Assembly (NCBI GenBank): GCA_016868475.1 | Contig: VGGU01000004.1 | Location: 1 to 64,000 of the forward strand | Length of the DNA: 64,000 bases | Source: Bacteroidota bacterium | Lineage (GTDB): Bacteria > Bacteroidota > Bacteroidia > Chitinophagales > Chitinophagaceae | Direction: 5' to 3' | In this document: one piece after another, positions 25,649-34,699 of the stretch | Numbering within the stretch: position 1 is the first letter of the stretch | How the letters are laid out: the number at the start of each line of letters is the position of its first letter | Program-made: the position numbers and the translations under genes | The notes under the pieces: model-generated | Database searches by the model: none | What the model saw: only the letters and a program-made list of their open reading frames with translations | What the model was told of the DNA's origin: nothing

Positions 25649-26650
25649 CTAAAAGCGGGGGCACGACAGGTATCGAATTGGTCTGCCAGATTTTCTACCC
25701 GTATATGAAACTGAAACTTCTAAACTGCTGGTCCCCGGGAGTGCTTTGCCCATTTGTCCAGCGGCCACATCATAGGCAATTCCAAAAACCCATTGGTGGT
25801 AACCTAAACCCAGATAAGGAACCAATGCGTCGTTGATGCGATAATTTATTCCAGCCACCAAGTCAACTGATGAAGCAAAGGGTGTTCTGATTGAAACGCC
25901 TGCCATTTGCTCCATGGCTGTTCCTTGCTTTGTAACTAAGAATTGAGGAATGACTGAGAAGCGCTCTGTAAGGGCCCATTGAAAACCTCCGTGCGCTACT
26001 ATACGCATGGGTAAATTTTGAGCGATGGATTGGGTAACAAAAGGATCCTGTGGACGGTTCAAGTGGAAAGCTGCAAGGCCACCAAAAAAACGCAGGGTAC
26101 TGAGCTCTCTGGCATCAGCATAGGAGACCCCCGCTCCAATATCCAAGTCACTGGCGGAAGTTCTTTTTAATTGATCCGCGCTGGATACACCAGGATCATA
26201 TCCGCTGATTGAGTTCCATTGATCTCCAAATTGAAAATTACTTGGGTCAAATTTTCTGGCAAGTGCTCCTACTTGAATGCCAAAAGTAATTTGTTGATTA
26301 TCTCCCTCGCCAAATCGAACACCACTATACGCAATGGTAAGGTACCCATGTTGGTAATGATATCCTCCATCTCCAGCCGATTGGTCCAACAGGTTGATTC
26401 CAAAGTTTAAATTCTTTGGAGTTACAATATCTGCAGATAGTCCTTTTGTAACAAAAGGAGTCATTACCTGGCTCCATTGGGTTCGGAATACAGCATTTGC
26501 TCTAAAATCACCCTCATTGACACCCGCCAAACCTGGATTAATTCCTAAGGGATAGGCATAGAATTGTGAGAAATGCGGATCCGTTTGGGCTATTGCCCTT
26601 TCGCATAGACCACTGAACAAAAGAAAAAATAGCAGGCTACCTCTTTTCAT
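25649..26650 (-). CDS. PorP/SprF family type IX secretion outer membrane protein
   Basis: 333 residues: signal peptide (MKRGSLLFFLLFSGLCERAIAQ), then the opening text TDPHFSQFYAYPLGINPGLAGVNEGDFRANAVFRTQW that marks PorP/SprF proteins, and a predicted beta-barrel ending in arginine and phenylalanine (YLSCPRF). SprF-like proteins are needed to bring a partner type B cargo to the cell surface. It follows the CHU_C-domain gene with a one-base gap, the usual cargo and SprF pairing. Confidence 0.93.
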   Translation of the reverse strand: MKRGSLLFFLLFSGLCERAIAQTDPHFSQFYAYPLGINPGLAGVNEGDFRANAVFRTQWSQVMTPFVTKGLSADIVTPKNLNFGINLLDQSAGDGGYHYQHGYLTIAYSGVRFGEGDNQQITFGIQVGALARKFDPSNFQFGDQWNSISGYDPGVSSADQLKRTSASDLDIGAGVSYADARELSTLRFFGGLAAFHLNRPQDPFVTQSIAQNLPMRIVAHGGFQWALTERFSVIPQFLVTKQGTAMEQMAGVSIRTPFASSVDLVAGINYRINDALVPYLGLGYHQWVFGIAYDVAAGQMGKALPGTSSLEVSVSYTGRKSGRPIRYLSCPRF

Positions 26651-26651
26651 G

Positions 26652-28898
26652 TTAGTGGATTAAATTAATTGAACCTTTTTTATTTACTATAGTTCCATCC
26701 TGACGCACCACTTTTAGTACGTAGGCATAGACTCCCACGGGCTGTAGTTTGCCTTTATGTTTCCCGTCCCATCCTTGTGTTGGGTCAGTGGTTTGGTATA
26801 TTAATTGCCCCCATTGATTAAAAATTCGAAAATCGATGGTGCTGATATAATTCCCAAATACTTTAACTACATCATTTTTGCCGTCGTTATTTGGCGTAAA
26901 TGCGTTGGGTACAAAAATTTCTTTAGTGCTCAATGTAGTACCCGACACAGGACCCGCAGGTGCGCTGGTTTCACAAATTTTTGCCCCTATGGCCCTGACA
27001 AACAATACAACAGTAGTGTTGCCCGGCAATCCGTTAATGGTATGCGTCAGACCTGTAGCTCCACTACTGGGTGTGGAAAATGTGCTGCCGCCGTTTGTGC
27101 TTATCTGGTACCCAGTAGCATTTGCGATAGCTGCCCAGGAAAAAGTCAAGGACGAAAAAGAAATAGCCGTTACTGTAACCGATGGAGTTGCTAAACGAGG
27201 CGTCAACGATACTTGCACCGAAGTACGAGTGGCACTAATACACCCTGCTGTACTAAACCCTTCCACATACCAAACTGAAGGTGCAGATACACCCACTAAA
27301 GAAAAACTATACCCAATAGCCACTGGGGCACCACCTGTTGCGGTGGGATACCAACGATAAGTAATTGTGGCCGTGTTTACATTTTGGACCTGCAGTGTAA
27401 CATCAGAACCCGGACAAACGCTCACATTATTCAGCTGCGCATCAGCAGGGATAGCATTGACCATTACTGTTGCTGTAGCACGAGTGTCACTTATGCATCC
27501 AGCAGCGTTAACAGCTTCTACGTAATAAGTAGCGGGCGCTGTAACTGAGGTTAAAGAATAGGAATTACCAGTGTGAATAGCGGTTCCCCCAGTTGGGGCA
27601 GAAAACCAACTATACGTTAAGGCAGCAGAAGGCGTATTTACGCTTAATACCGCAGCACCTCCGCTGCAAACGGATACTGGATCCACAACAGGGGCTGCAG
27701 GTTTATTTTGCACCTGCACAGTAATTTGAGAAGCTGCAGTACACCCCAATGAATTTGTTGCGGAAACTATGTATGTGGTAGTAGCGACAGGAGAAACAGT
27801 TTGGGTGGGCCCTGTTAGATTTCCGGGAGTCCAGGTAAAATCAGTGAGCACACCGGTTCCTGCATTAATGCCTAACTGTGTAGAGCCTCCAACGCAGATT
27901 AAAGCAGGAGAAGCAGTTGCTGTGATTGTTGCATTATTGTTCAAAGCAATAGTTCCATTAAACAAAGTGGCGCAGCCGGCTAAATCCGTGATAGTGCAGG
28001 TGTAATTACCTGGAGGCAGGTTGGAAGCAGTAGGAGAACTCTGCGTTGGTGTTGTATTCCAAGCATAATTGTAGGGCCCTGTTGTGCCAGTAACATTCAA
28101 TGCAATGCTCCCATTAGGTCCGTTACAATCAGCAGCTGTAATGGTTGGGGTAATGGATTGCGAAAATGTAATACCCGACGCCCCCATGATCACTGCATTC
28201 GGAAATGGAGCATTTGACCCTGTAGAAACGTTGCTTATTCTGATTTTTTGTAATTGCTTGACACGATCTAAACAGTTTACCACAATTTCTATGTAGTAAA
28301 AGCGTGGATTATTAGAACTAATTCCATCAGCTACAAAAGGTCCGTTTGCAGTTCTGACTACACGACCAAATCCCTGTGAAACTATATTAGCAGATCCGTT
28401 AAACCAATCGGCCAAAACATAATTGGTCAAATAAGGAGAAAATGAACCATCAGAAAAACCCAACCCCACATTGATAGTACTTGCTTGCTCTGCTGAAAAA
28501 GCCAATAGGCGAATTTTTGCATATGGCCCGGGAGCAGTAACCGTCAATTCAAATGTTTGATTGCGTTTTACAAACAGTGCATTATTTCCCGTGTAAGAAG
28601 CTAATTGATAAGTATCTCCTGCATTTGTTATAGTGCCATTATCAGGCAAACCACCTGCTATTGAAGCAAACCCTGCAAACGCTGCACTGTACATCACTTT
28701 ATTTGAAGTAGTCAACCCATCTATTTCCATGGTAGTAGTCACTAATGGATTTGGGCCAGCTTCGGCAATAACATCTTGCGAAAATCCTGCTAATGGAATG
28801 GGAGTAAACTGAGCAACGGCATCAGCTAGTTGTAGCAGTAATATAATTGTCAGCCAGTAATAACGAGCAGTCAAGTGTAGGTGTTTACGATTGAACAC
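26652..28898 (-). CDS. Secreted multidomain adhesin-like protein with type B T9SS sorting domain
   Basis: 748 residues. Order: signal peptide ending in AVAQ, an N-terminal region of unknown fold (about 30-245), a SprB-like repeat (DCNGPNGSIALNVTG...GPYNYAWN), a PKD/Ig-like module (TYIVSATNSLGCTAASQ), two CHU-type Ig-like modules (VCSGGAAVLSV and VCPGSDVTLQV), a fibronectin III-like module (about 565-650) and the gliding-motility C-terminal domain (VPNAFTPNNDGKNDVVKVFGN...QWGQLIYQTTD). The last domain directs secretion by the type IX system and fixation to the surface. The start is GTG. No enzyme domain is recognised; adhesion is an inference. Confidence 0.9.
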   Translation of the reverse strand: MFNRKHLHLTARYYWLTIILLLQLADAVAQFTPIPLAGFSQDVIAEAGPNPLVTTTMEIDGLTTSNKVMYSAAFAGFASIAGGLPDNGTITNAGDTYQLASYTGNNALFVKRNQTFELTVTAPGPYAKIRLLAFSAEQASTINVGLGFSDGSFSPYLTNYVLADWFNGSANIVSQGFGRVVRTANGPFVADGISSNNPRFYYIEIVVNCLDRVKQLQKIRISNVSTGSNAPFPNAVIMGASGITFSQSITPTITAADCNGPNGSIALNVTGTTGPYNYAWNTTPTQSSPTASNLPPGNYTCTITDLAGCATLFNGTIALNNNATITATASPALICVGGSTQLGINAGTGVLTDFTWTPGNLTGPTQTVSPVATTTYIVSATNSLGCTAASQITVQVQNKPAAPVVDPVSVCSGGAAVLSVNTPSAALTYSWFSAPTGGTAIHTGNSYSLTSVTAPATYYVEAVNAAGCISDTRATATVMVNAIPADAQLNNVSVCPGSDVTLQVQNVNTATITYRWYPTATGGAPVAIGYSFSLVGVSAPSVWYVEGFSTAGCISATRTSVQVSLTPRLATPSVTVTAISFSSLTFSWAAIANATGYQISTNGGSTFSTPSSGATGLTHTINGLPGNTTVVLFVRAIGAKICETSAPAGPVSGTTLSTKEIFVPNAFTPNNDGKNDVVKVFGNYISTIDFRIFNQWGQLIYQTTDPTQGWDGKHKGKLQPVGVYAYVLKVVRQDGTIVNKKGSINLIH

Positions 28899-28922
28899 CG
28901 AATATACTTATACAAATTGAAC

Positions 28923-29990
28923 TTAAATAACCGGAATCATCCAACCATGGGTATCCGCGGTCTTGCCCTCCCTGATAGCAGATAGTTTTTCCTTTAGTGC
29001 AGGAGCTACTTCCCACTTATCAAGATCAAATTGCAGGGTCTCATCTTTGTAATGCAGTTCTTTGATTAAGGAAACGGTTGCTGCTGTGCCAGTTCCAAAA
29101 ACTTCACGAAGTTCTCCTGATTTATAAGCATCAAGTATTTCATCCATGCCCAACTTTCTTTCTTCCATCGTAAGACCCATTTCTTCTAACAAGGTCATGG
29201 CGCTCATCCGGGTAACGCCACCCAAAATAGTTCCTTCTTCCAATCCAGGTGTTATGGCTTTGTTCCCAATGATAAAAAAAACATTCATGGTGCCACACTC
29301 TTGCACATATTTATGCTCATAGGGGTCAGTCCACAATACTTGATCATATCCCCTTAGTTTGGCTTGTGCAGTAGCATACATAGCCCCACCATAGTTACCC
29401 GCAGCCTTTGCATACCCTACTCCACCGCTTACTGCTCTAACATATTTTTCTTCCACCCAAATTCGCATGGGAGCACTGTAATACGGACCTGTAGGGCTGA
29501 GAATGATCATGAACTTATACGAATCCGATGGACGCACGCCAAGCAGCTCATCCGTAGAAAACATAAAAGGACGTATATATAAAGAGTGGTCAGAAATGGT
29601 AGGAATCCAGTCTTGGTCCAACTTTACTAATTGCATCATACCCTCCATAAAAATCTCATCGGGAACCGTAGGCATTTGCATGCGCTCAGCAGATAAGTTG
29701 AAACGAACAAAATTATCATGCGGACGAAAAATAAATGGTTTGGACTGTTGATCCTTATAGGCTTTTATCCCCTCAAAAATAGCCTGACCATAATGTATTG
29801 CTGCCATAGATGGAGCCAGCGACAAAGAGGCATAGGGACGAATGGCAATTGAAGTCCATTTTCCATTAACATAATCAGCCTCCAACATGTGATCAGTAAA
29901 GTACTTACCAAAAGGAAGATTTTCCAATGACAACCCTTTTAATTTGCTCTGTGCAATAGGTACAATGGGAATACTCAGCGATGTAGTCAT
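28923..29990 (-). CDS. ilvE: Branched-chain amino acid aminotransferase
   Basis: PLP enzyme of fold type IV for the last step of valine, leucine and isoleucine synthesis. 355 residues, the longer IlvE II form. IHYGQAIFEGIKAYK, GGVGYAKAAGNYGGAM (PLP lysine) and EECGTMN-like text (YVQECGTMNVFFI) are present, with GTGTAATVSLI binding the cofactor phosphate. It stands alone, without other ilv or leu genes; the upstream gap of 70 bases separates it from the divergent gene at 30061. Confidence 0.95.
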   Translation of the reverse strand: MTTSLSIPIVPIAQSKLKGLSLENLPFGKYFTDHMLEADYVNGKWTSIAIRPYASLSLAPSMAAIHYGQAIFEGIKAYKDQQSKPFIFRPHDNFVRFNLSAERMQMPTVPDEIFMEGMMQLVKLDQDWIPTISDHSLYIRPFMFSTDELLGVRPSDSYKFMIILSPTGPYYSAPMRIWVEEKYVRAVSGGVGYAKAAGNYGGAMYATAQAKLRGYDQVLWTDPYEHKYVQECGTMNVFFIIGNKAITPGLEEGTILGGVTRMSAMTLLEEMGLTMEERKLGMDEILDAYKSGELREVFGTGTAATVSLIKELHYKDETLQFDLDKWEVAPALKEKLSAIREGKTADTHGWMIPVI

Positions 29991-30060
29991 ATTTCACATA
30001 AATTTACGGGGCAAAGAAAATAAAAAAAGCTAACACTCATTAGTATATTTTTACCCTGCC

Positions 30061-30576
30061 ATGTCGCTCAATCATCTACAGCTTACACCCGACTTAATAG
30101 CAACGCTTTACGATACCAAACTGATTGGGGAGAATAACAGTAATAAACCGGCTAATAGAAAAGAGGTGGAAGAAGATCCTCCAACGCAACCCAGGTTTCT
30201 GGGAAAACATAAAAGTAATATACTGGTAATAGTGAACGAACCCAATGCAGTATTTCTCCAGGATCCTCAACTAACTTACCTCACCAAAATTCTGAATGCC
30301 TGTTTGCGCACCGTAGAAGACATAGCCTTGGTCAATTACGCCAAGCATCCAGCTGAAACTTACCGGACATTGCAATCAACTTTTCCTTCCAAACTTATAT
30401 TGCTGTTTGGGGTAACACCCGCTCAATTGCAGCTCCCCATTGATTTTCCCAATTACCAATTGCAAAAATTAGAATCTGTAGTTTTTTTACAAGCCCCCGC
30501 TCTTCAACTAATAGAATCTTCTAAACCAGACAGAGAGCAACTTTGGCAATCGTTAAAAAAATACTTCGATGTCTAG
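30061..30576 (+). CDS. Uncharacterised conserved-looking protein upstream of rdgB
   Basis: 171 residues, soluble, no signal peptide. I do not recognise a named family. A variable acidic and asparagine-rich stretch (about 20-45) is followed by an alternating alpha/beta domain: ILVIVNEPNAVFL, LLFGVTPAQLQL and VVFLQAPALQLIE, then a C-terminal helix ending in SLKKYFDV. The order resembles small Rossmann-like or uracil-glycosylase-fold domains seen in DNA polymerase III psi-like proteins, but that is a guess. It overlaps rdgB by eight bases, so the two are coupled. Confidence 0.75.
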   Translation: MSLNHLQLTPDLIATLYDTKLIGENNSNKPANRKEVEEDPPTQPRFLGKHKSNILVIVNEPNAVFLQDPQLTYLTKILNACLRTVEDIALVNYAKHPAETYRTLQSTFPSKLILLFGVTPAQLQLPIDFPNYQLQKLESVVFLQAPALQLIESSKPDREQLWQSLKKYFDV

Positions 30577-31162
30577 CGAAACACGTCGTTTGGTATTTGC
30601 CACAAATAACCAACATAAGGCAACTGAACTAAATGCCATTCTGGGAGCAAGGTTTAAAATTTGTACACTCCTGGAACTGGGACTTGAAATTGATATTCCT
30701 GAGCCACATGATACATTGGAGGAAAATGCCCGAGAAAAATCAACCACTGTATATAACCTGATACATGCAGATTGCTTTAGCGAGGATACCGGCCTTGAAG
30801 TAGCCGCGTTGGGTGGTGCTCCAGGTGTAAAGAGCGCGCGTTATGCCGGAGAACATGGGCATGCAGAAAAAAACAATGATAAACTCTTGGGAGAATTAGC
30901 CTCTCAACAAAACAGAAAGGCAAGATTTAGAACAGTGATTTCACTAATAGAAAACGGAACCGAACACCAGTTCGAAGGGATTTGTGAGGGCAATATAGAT
31001 TGGGAAAGTACCGGGAGCAATGGCTTTGGGTATGACCCTATCTTTATACCCACCGGTGCCACAAAAAGTTTTGCTGCTATGACAATGGAGGAGAAAAGTA
31101 AATACAGTCACCGTAAAAAAGCAGTAGAGAAACTGATCAGCTACCTCAATCAAAAAAAATAA
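30569..31162 (+). CDS. rdgB: XTP/dITP diphosphatase (RdgB/HAM1)
   Basis: Removes ITP, dITP and XTP from the nucleotide pool. 197 residues with the substrate loop FATNNQHKATELNAIL near the N-terminus, the catalytic SEDTGLEVAALGGAPGVKSARYAG, and GFGYDPIFIP and YSHRKKAV towards the end. Middle gene of a plus-strand unit with the unknown gene upstream (overlap eight bases) and the thioesterase downstream (gap three bases). Confidence 0.96.
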   Translation: MSSETRRLVFATNNQHKATELNAILGARFKICTLLELGLEIDIPEPHDTLEENAREKSTTVYNLIHADCFSEDTGLEVAALGGAPGVKSARYAGEHGHAEKNNDKLLGELASQQNRKARFRTVISLIENGTEHQFEGICEGNIDWESTGSNGFGYDPIFIPTGATKSFAAMTMEEKSKYSHRKKAVEKLISYLNQKK

Positions 31163-31165
31163 CTT

Positions 31166-31594
31166 ATGCCCTCATTGAAACAATTGCTTCCAACAACCTT
31201 TCAATTTACCTATCAGTTTCCGGTCCGGATCACCGATATTAATTATGGAGGTCATGTAGGCAATGATAAATTGTTGGTTTATGCGCATGAAGCCAGACTA
31301 CATTTTTTGCAACAGTATGGGTATACCGAAATGGAACTGGATAACACATCACTTATGCTAACCAAAGCAAGTCTGGAAATAAGAAGCGAATTATTTTTTG
31401 GTGATCAATTAACTGTTGCCGTACAAGCCATGCATTTTACCAGCAAAGGATTTGATCTGCTGTATAAGATAGAAAAAGCAGCGGCCCAGCCAATTCTTGC
31501 CGCAATAGTGTTAACTACTATGATTTGTTATGACTACAAAAACAAAAAAGTAACAAGTCTTCCGGAGCGAACGCTTCAGCGTTTATCGGTTTGA
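31166..31594 (+). CDS. Acyl-CoA thioesterase, hotdog fold
   Basis: 142 residues of the 4-hydroxybenzoyl-CoA thioesterase/FadM group: VRITDINYGGHVGNDKLLVYAHEARLHFL is the active-site strand and helix, with Asp in RITDINYGGHV as the likely catalytic residue. Substrate unknown; probably a medium or long acyl-CoA. It ends 19 bases inside the convergent aroE gene. Confidence 0.88.
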   Translation: MPSLKQLLPTTFQFTYQFPVRITDINYGGHVGNDKLLVYAHEARLHFLQQYGYTEMELDNTSLMLTKASLEIRSELFFGDQLTVAVQAMHFTSKGFDLLYKIEKAAAQPILAAIVLTTMICYDYKNKKVTSLPERTLQRLSV

Positions 31595-32319
31595 TTCCAA
31601 ATTTTCCAACTTTCCTCAGCCTGGATTTGCAATAACTCTATTCCATTTTTTATTCTGGCGCCTCTCTCCTCTCCTGCCTTTAAAAAAGCAGTGATCGAAG
31701 GATTATATACCAAATCGTAAAGGGTGTGGCCCGCGCCTACTGCTTCATAAGGAATAGGAGGATAACCCGTTACTGCAGGATAGGTTCCCAATGGTGTGGT
31801 GTTGATTAATAGCTGATGAGCCTGTATGTCTGATGCAGTAAGTGAGTAATATGTCTTGTCAATGCCTAGCGTTTCCGTTCGTCCTACTACTGTATACGGG
31901 ATTCCGATTTTTTTTAAAACATATCGCACTGCCTTGGCAGCTCCACCGTTGCCAAAAATCATTGCTGCTTGTATGCGTGGTTGCAGAAGCGGCAATAAGG
32001 ACTTCTCAAAGCCAATGTAGTCAGTATTGTACCCCTCACATTTGCCATTGTTGATATAAATACAATTGCAGGCATCAAGGCCTGCAGGTATGAAAGATGC
32101 CTCCAAGTAAGGCAATACCGCTTCTTTGTACGGAATGGTAACATTGAGTCCTATCAGCGAGGGATGAGAGGCTAATAATGCGGGAAGATCCTCAATCTTT
32201 TCGAGAGGAAAAAGTTGATAGTTGCAATCGTCTCTTTTTTCCCGATCAAACTTTTCAGCAAAATATGATGCCGAGAATGAATGCGTCAAGGGTTGGCCAA
32301 TCAGACCAAAGAGTGGCAT
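31576..32319 (-). CDS. aroE: Shikimate dehydrogenase
   Basis: Reduces 3-dehydroshikimate to shikimate in aromatic amino acid synthesis. 247 residues, on the short side. GQPLTHSFSASYF binds shikimate, NVTIPYKEAV holds the catalytic lysine, NTDYIGF the partner aspartate, and GNGGAAKAVRYVL is the NADP-binding loop. NTTPLGTYP is also present. It starts eight bases after comA on the same strand, so the two are co-transcribed. Confidence 0.95.
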   Translation of the reverse strand: MPLFGLIGQPLTHSFSASYFAEKFDREKRDDCNYQLFPLEKIEDLPALLASHPSLIGLNVTIPYKEAVLPYLEASFIPAGLDACNCIYINNGKCEGYNTDYIGFEKSLLPLLQPRIQAAMIFGNGGAAKAVRYVLKKIGIPYTVVGRTETLGIDKTYYSLTASDIQAHQLLINTTPLGTYPAVTGYPPIPYEAVGAGHTLYDLVYNPSITAFLKAGEERGARIKNGIELLQIQAEESWKIWNQTDKR

Positions 32320-32326
32320 GCTCTTT

Positions 32327-33091
32327 TTATTTTTTGTCTAGATAAAAATGAAAAGTATCTCCACGCAAGCCTATACGCATGGCCTCTAACGGAATGACCT
32401 CTGTGGGGGCAATATTTCCAAGATTGACATTACAGCCAAGTAATTCAATAAAATAAAGTTGCTGTGCTTTTTGTGGAGCTTCCCAAATAATTTGATCACC
32501 GGGAATTTGTGTCAGAATTTCTTGCACCAGTCCTTCCCGCACTTCACCGCTACCTCTGTAAATTCCTACATTTCCAGCCTCTCTTGCTTCTGCAATCACA
32601 TAGCGAGAACCTGCACTCAATTCTGCCCGCATTAATTCAATCCATTTATACGGAGGAATAATGTGAGTGGCATCCTTGCTACCCACTTCACTCAACACGG
32701 TTCCATGTTTGGTAAGTTTTTCTATATAGCCACACTTTTCGGTATGCGGAATAGTGATAGAACCGTCACTAACCTCCATGTAACTGATTCCATACTCCTC
32801 ACAAAGACGTACATAGCCTTCAAACTGATTACGAATCACAAAGGCTTCGAACAGCGTGCCGCCAAAATAAACAGGGATTTGATAAGATAGATATAGCTCA
32901 ATCTTTTCACGAAGATTTGGAGATACATAAGAAGTACCAAAGCCAAGTTTTACAATATCTACATGTGGATAAGAAACACTGATAAAGTTTTTAGCTTCTT
33001 CTGTGCTAAGTCCCTTATCCATCACCATGGTTAGTCCAGCTTGGCGGGGTTTAGCCAATCGGTTTGGCATTTGACTCAATTCAAAATTCAT
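32327..33091 (-). CDS. Phosphosulfolactate synthase, ComA family
   Basis: 254-residue TIM-barrel protein. In methanogens ComA joins sulfite to phosphoenolpyruvate to give phosphosulfolactate for coenzyme M. Text shared with the family includes TMVMDKGLS, VDIVKLGFGTSYV, YFGGTLFEAF, YMEVSDGSI and VIAEAREAGNVGIY. Bacteroidota do not make coenzyme M; a role in sulfonate or sulfonolipid synthesis is possible but unproven, and plant HSA32 heat-tolerance proteins belong to the same family. No comB or comC is adjacent. A -7-like TAATTTTG is at 33127-33120. Confidence 0.88.
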   Translation of the reverse strand: MNFELSQMPNRLAKPRQAGLTMVMDKGLSTEEAKNFISVSYPHVDIVKLGFGTSYVSPNLREKIELYLSYQIPVYFGGTLFEAFVIRNQFEGYVRLCEEYGISYMEVSDGSITIPHTEKCGYIEKLTKHGTVLSEVGSKDATHIIPPYKWIELMRAELSAGSRYVIAEAREAGNVGIYRGSGEVREGLVQEILTQIPGDQIIWEAPQKAQQLYFIELLGCNVNLGNIAPTEVIPLEAMRIGLRGDTFHFYLDKK

Positions 33092-33148
33092 AGTATTGTA
33101 TTAATGGGAATTGAAGTCACAAAATTACAAGGAAACATTCTAACTGCC

Positions 33149-34567
33149 TTATCTGCGCTTGCGCTTGAATTTTGCCAATAAATCTACCACCTGTGAAAGC
33201 TGCAAGATGGCTGGCCTTAATGAAAGTATTTTTTTTACTTGGCGGGGATCTTTTTCCAATGCTTCTTCCAATTGCACAAGCGCCTCTTTGTTTCTCTCCG
33301 CTCCGAAAAGTACCGCTGCTTTATAATACAAAAAAACAATCTTACCCTTTGTAGCCCTCAAGGCAAGATCAGCTTGTTGCAAAGCTTCTTCCCATGCTTT
33401 TTCGCCATATAAACAATGGATTAAAGATTCCCAACCGCCTGTTTTTTTTGGTTTTGCCTTCAGCGCAAGCAAATAATGTTCAATGGCCTCTTGGATACGC
33501 GAAAGTTGCTCGCAGCATTGACCAGCCAAAAGTTGAAAATCGTAATCATTACGGAACATGCGCAAAGCCACTTCCACCTGCTTATAGGCAGCACTCCACT
33601 GCCCTTCTGTATAATAAGTACAGGCAATTTTGTAGAATAACCGACTATCGTCCTTTCGTAAATGGGAGGCCTTTCGATATTGCAAGCGAGCTATTGCCGG
33701 CTGTTTGAGTTTTTCATAGCAGTACCCAATTGCCTCATAGATCACATCTTCGGGTTTTGCCAGCTCATGCACCTTTTCCAGGGCCTCAATGGCATCTTTA
33801 TATCGATGAAGTCGAATATAAGCATCTCCCAAGTTGCGATAGGCGTAATCAAACTTATCCTCAATAGCTATCGTGTACTTATACGCATCAATGGCCTTTT
33901 CATAAAGCTTTAAGCCCTGATATGCGGCACCCAGGTTAAACCAAGCTAATTCACTAAATGGATGCTCATCAATGATTTGCTGATGTAATCGAATTCCTTC
34001 TTCGTTTCTCCCCGTAAAATCAGTCCAAAAACAAATTTTATACAAGGCTTCCTCATTTAGAGGGTCTACAGTCAGCACTTCTCTCAAACAGTCAAAGACC
34101 TTATCAAAATCTTCGTAATCGTCATACACATCAGCCAACTCAAATAATAATTCAACTTTTTCTTCTCCATCAAATTGTTCCAATGCTTTTTCTAATAGCG
34201 CAACTGCTTTTTCTGGTTTATCCAATGCCAAGTAAGCATCTGTTCTTAATATAAAAATGTTGATATCCCTACTATCTAATATTTCTGCCTGGTCTAATAT
34301 ACGCAGGGCCTCATTATACCTGCGATGCACCACCAGCACATCTGCCTTCCTGATCAATAAAGTAGAGGAGTACGGGTATCGTTCCACGGCCAGCATGGCT
34401 GCTTCTATGGCTTTATCCGGTAATTGGTTCTGTTGAAAATACTCAATTACCCGCTCAAAGGCCTCCTCCTCCAGGAAGGAGTGCACTCCCCCCTCTTGCA
34501 AAAGCTCATATTGCCTAAGCCACTCTTTTAACTCATCCCGATCATTTTCATTAGCAGCGGCACCCAT
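33149..34567 (-). CDS. Tetratricopeptide repeat protein
   Basis: 472 residues with about ten TPR units from residue 40 to the end (for example AWFNLGAAYQGLKLYEKAIDAYKYTI and AYRNLGDAYIRLHRYKDAIEALEKV). No signal peptide or membrane helix, so cytoplasmic. The N-terminus is acidic (GAAANENDRDELKEWL) and the C-terminus basic (LAKFKRKRR). A scaffold for protein contacts is all that can be said. Confidence 0.88.
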   Translation of the reverse strand: MGAAANENDRDELKEWLRQYELLQEGGVHSFLEEEAFERVIEYFQQNQLPDKAIEAAMLAVERYPYSSTLLIRKADVLVVHRRYNEALRILDQAEILDSRDINIFILRTDAYLALDKPEKAVALLEKALEQFDGEEKVELLFELADVYDDYEDFDKVFDCLREVLTVDPLNEEALYKICFWTDFTGRNEEGIRLHQQIIDEHPFSELAWFNLGAAYQGLKLYEKAIDAYKYTIAIEDKFDYAYRNLGDAYIRLHRYKDAIEALEKVHELAKPEDVIYEAIGYCYEKLKQPAIARLQYRKASHLRKDDSRLFYKIACTYYTEGQWSAAYKQVEVALRMFRNDYDFQLLAGQCCEQLSRIQEAIEHYLLALKAKPKKTGGWESLIHCLYGEKAWEEALQQADLALRATKGKIVFLYYKAAVLFGAERNKEALVQLEEALEKDPRQVKKILSLRPAILQLSQVVDLLAKFKRKRR

Positions 34568-34660
34568 GTTTAATGGTTTGTATTCAACAAATTAAGCAAT
34601 AAACATACCAAAAATCAGCCATTTTATCCCCACCTGTTAATGGTTTGAAAAAATGAATAA

Positions 34661-34691
34661 TTGAAAATATTAACCAATTTTTATACATTTG
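34661..34691 (+). promoter_or_regulatory. Promoter of the small secreted protein gene at 34700
   Basis: TTG (34661-34663), 20 bases, then TACATTTG (34684-34691), nine bases before the ATG at 34700. This placement also argues against the longer reading frame that would start with the same TTG. Confidence 0.6.
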
Positions 34692-34699
34692 TTAAGCAG

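Noticed and set aside
26652-28898. Possible internal DNA duplications in the secreted multidomain protein
   Set aside because: The Ig-like modules are related at protein level only; the DNA copies are diverged and show no recent duplication.
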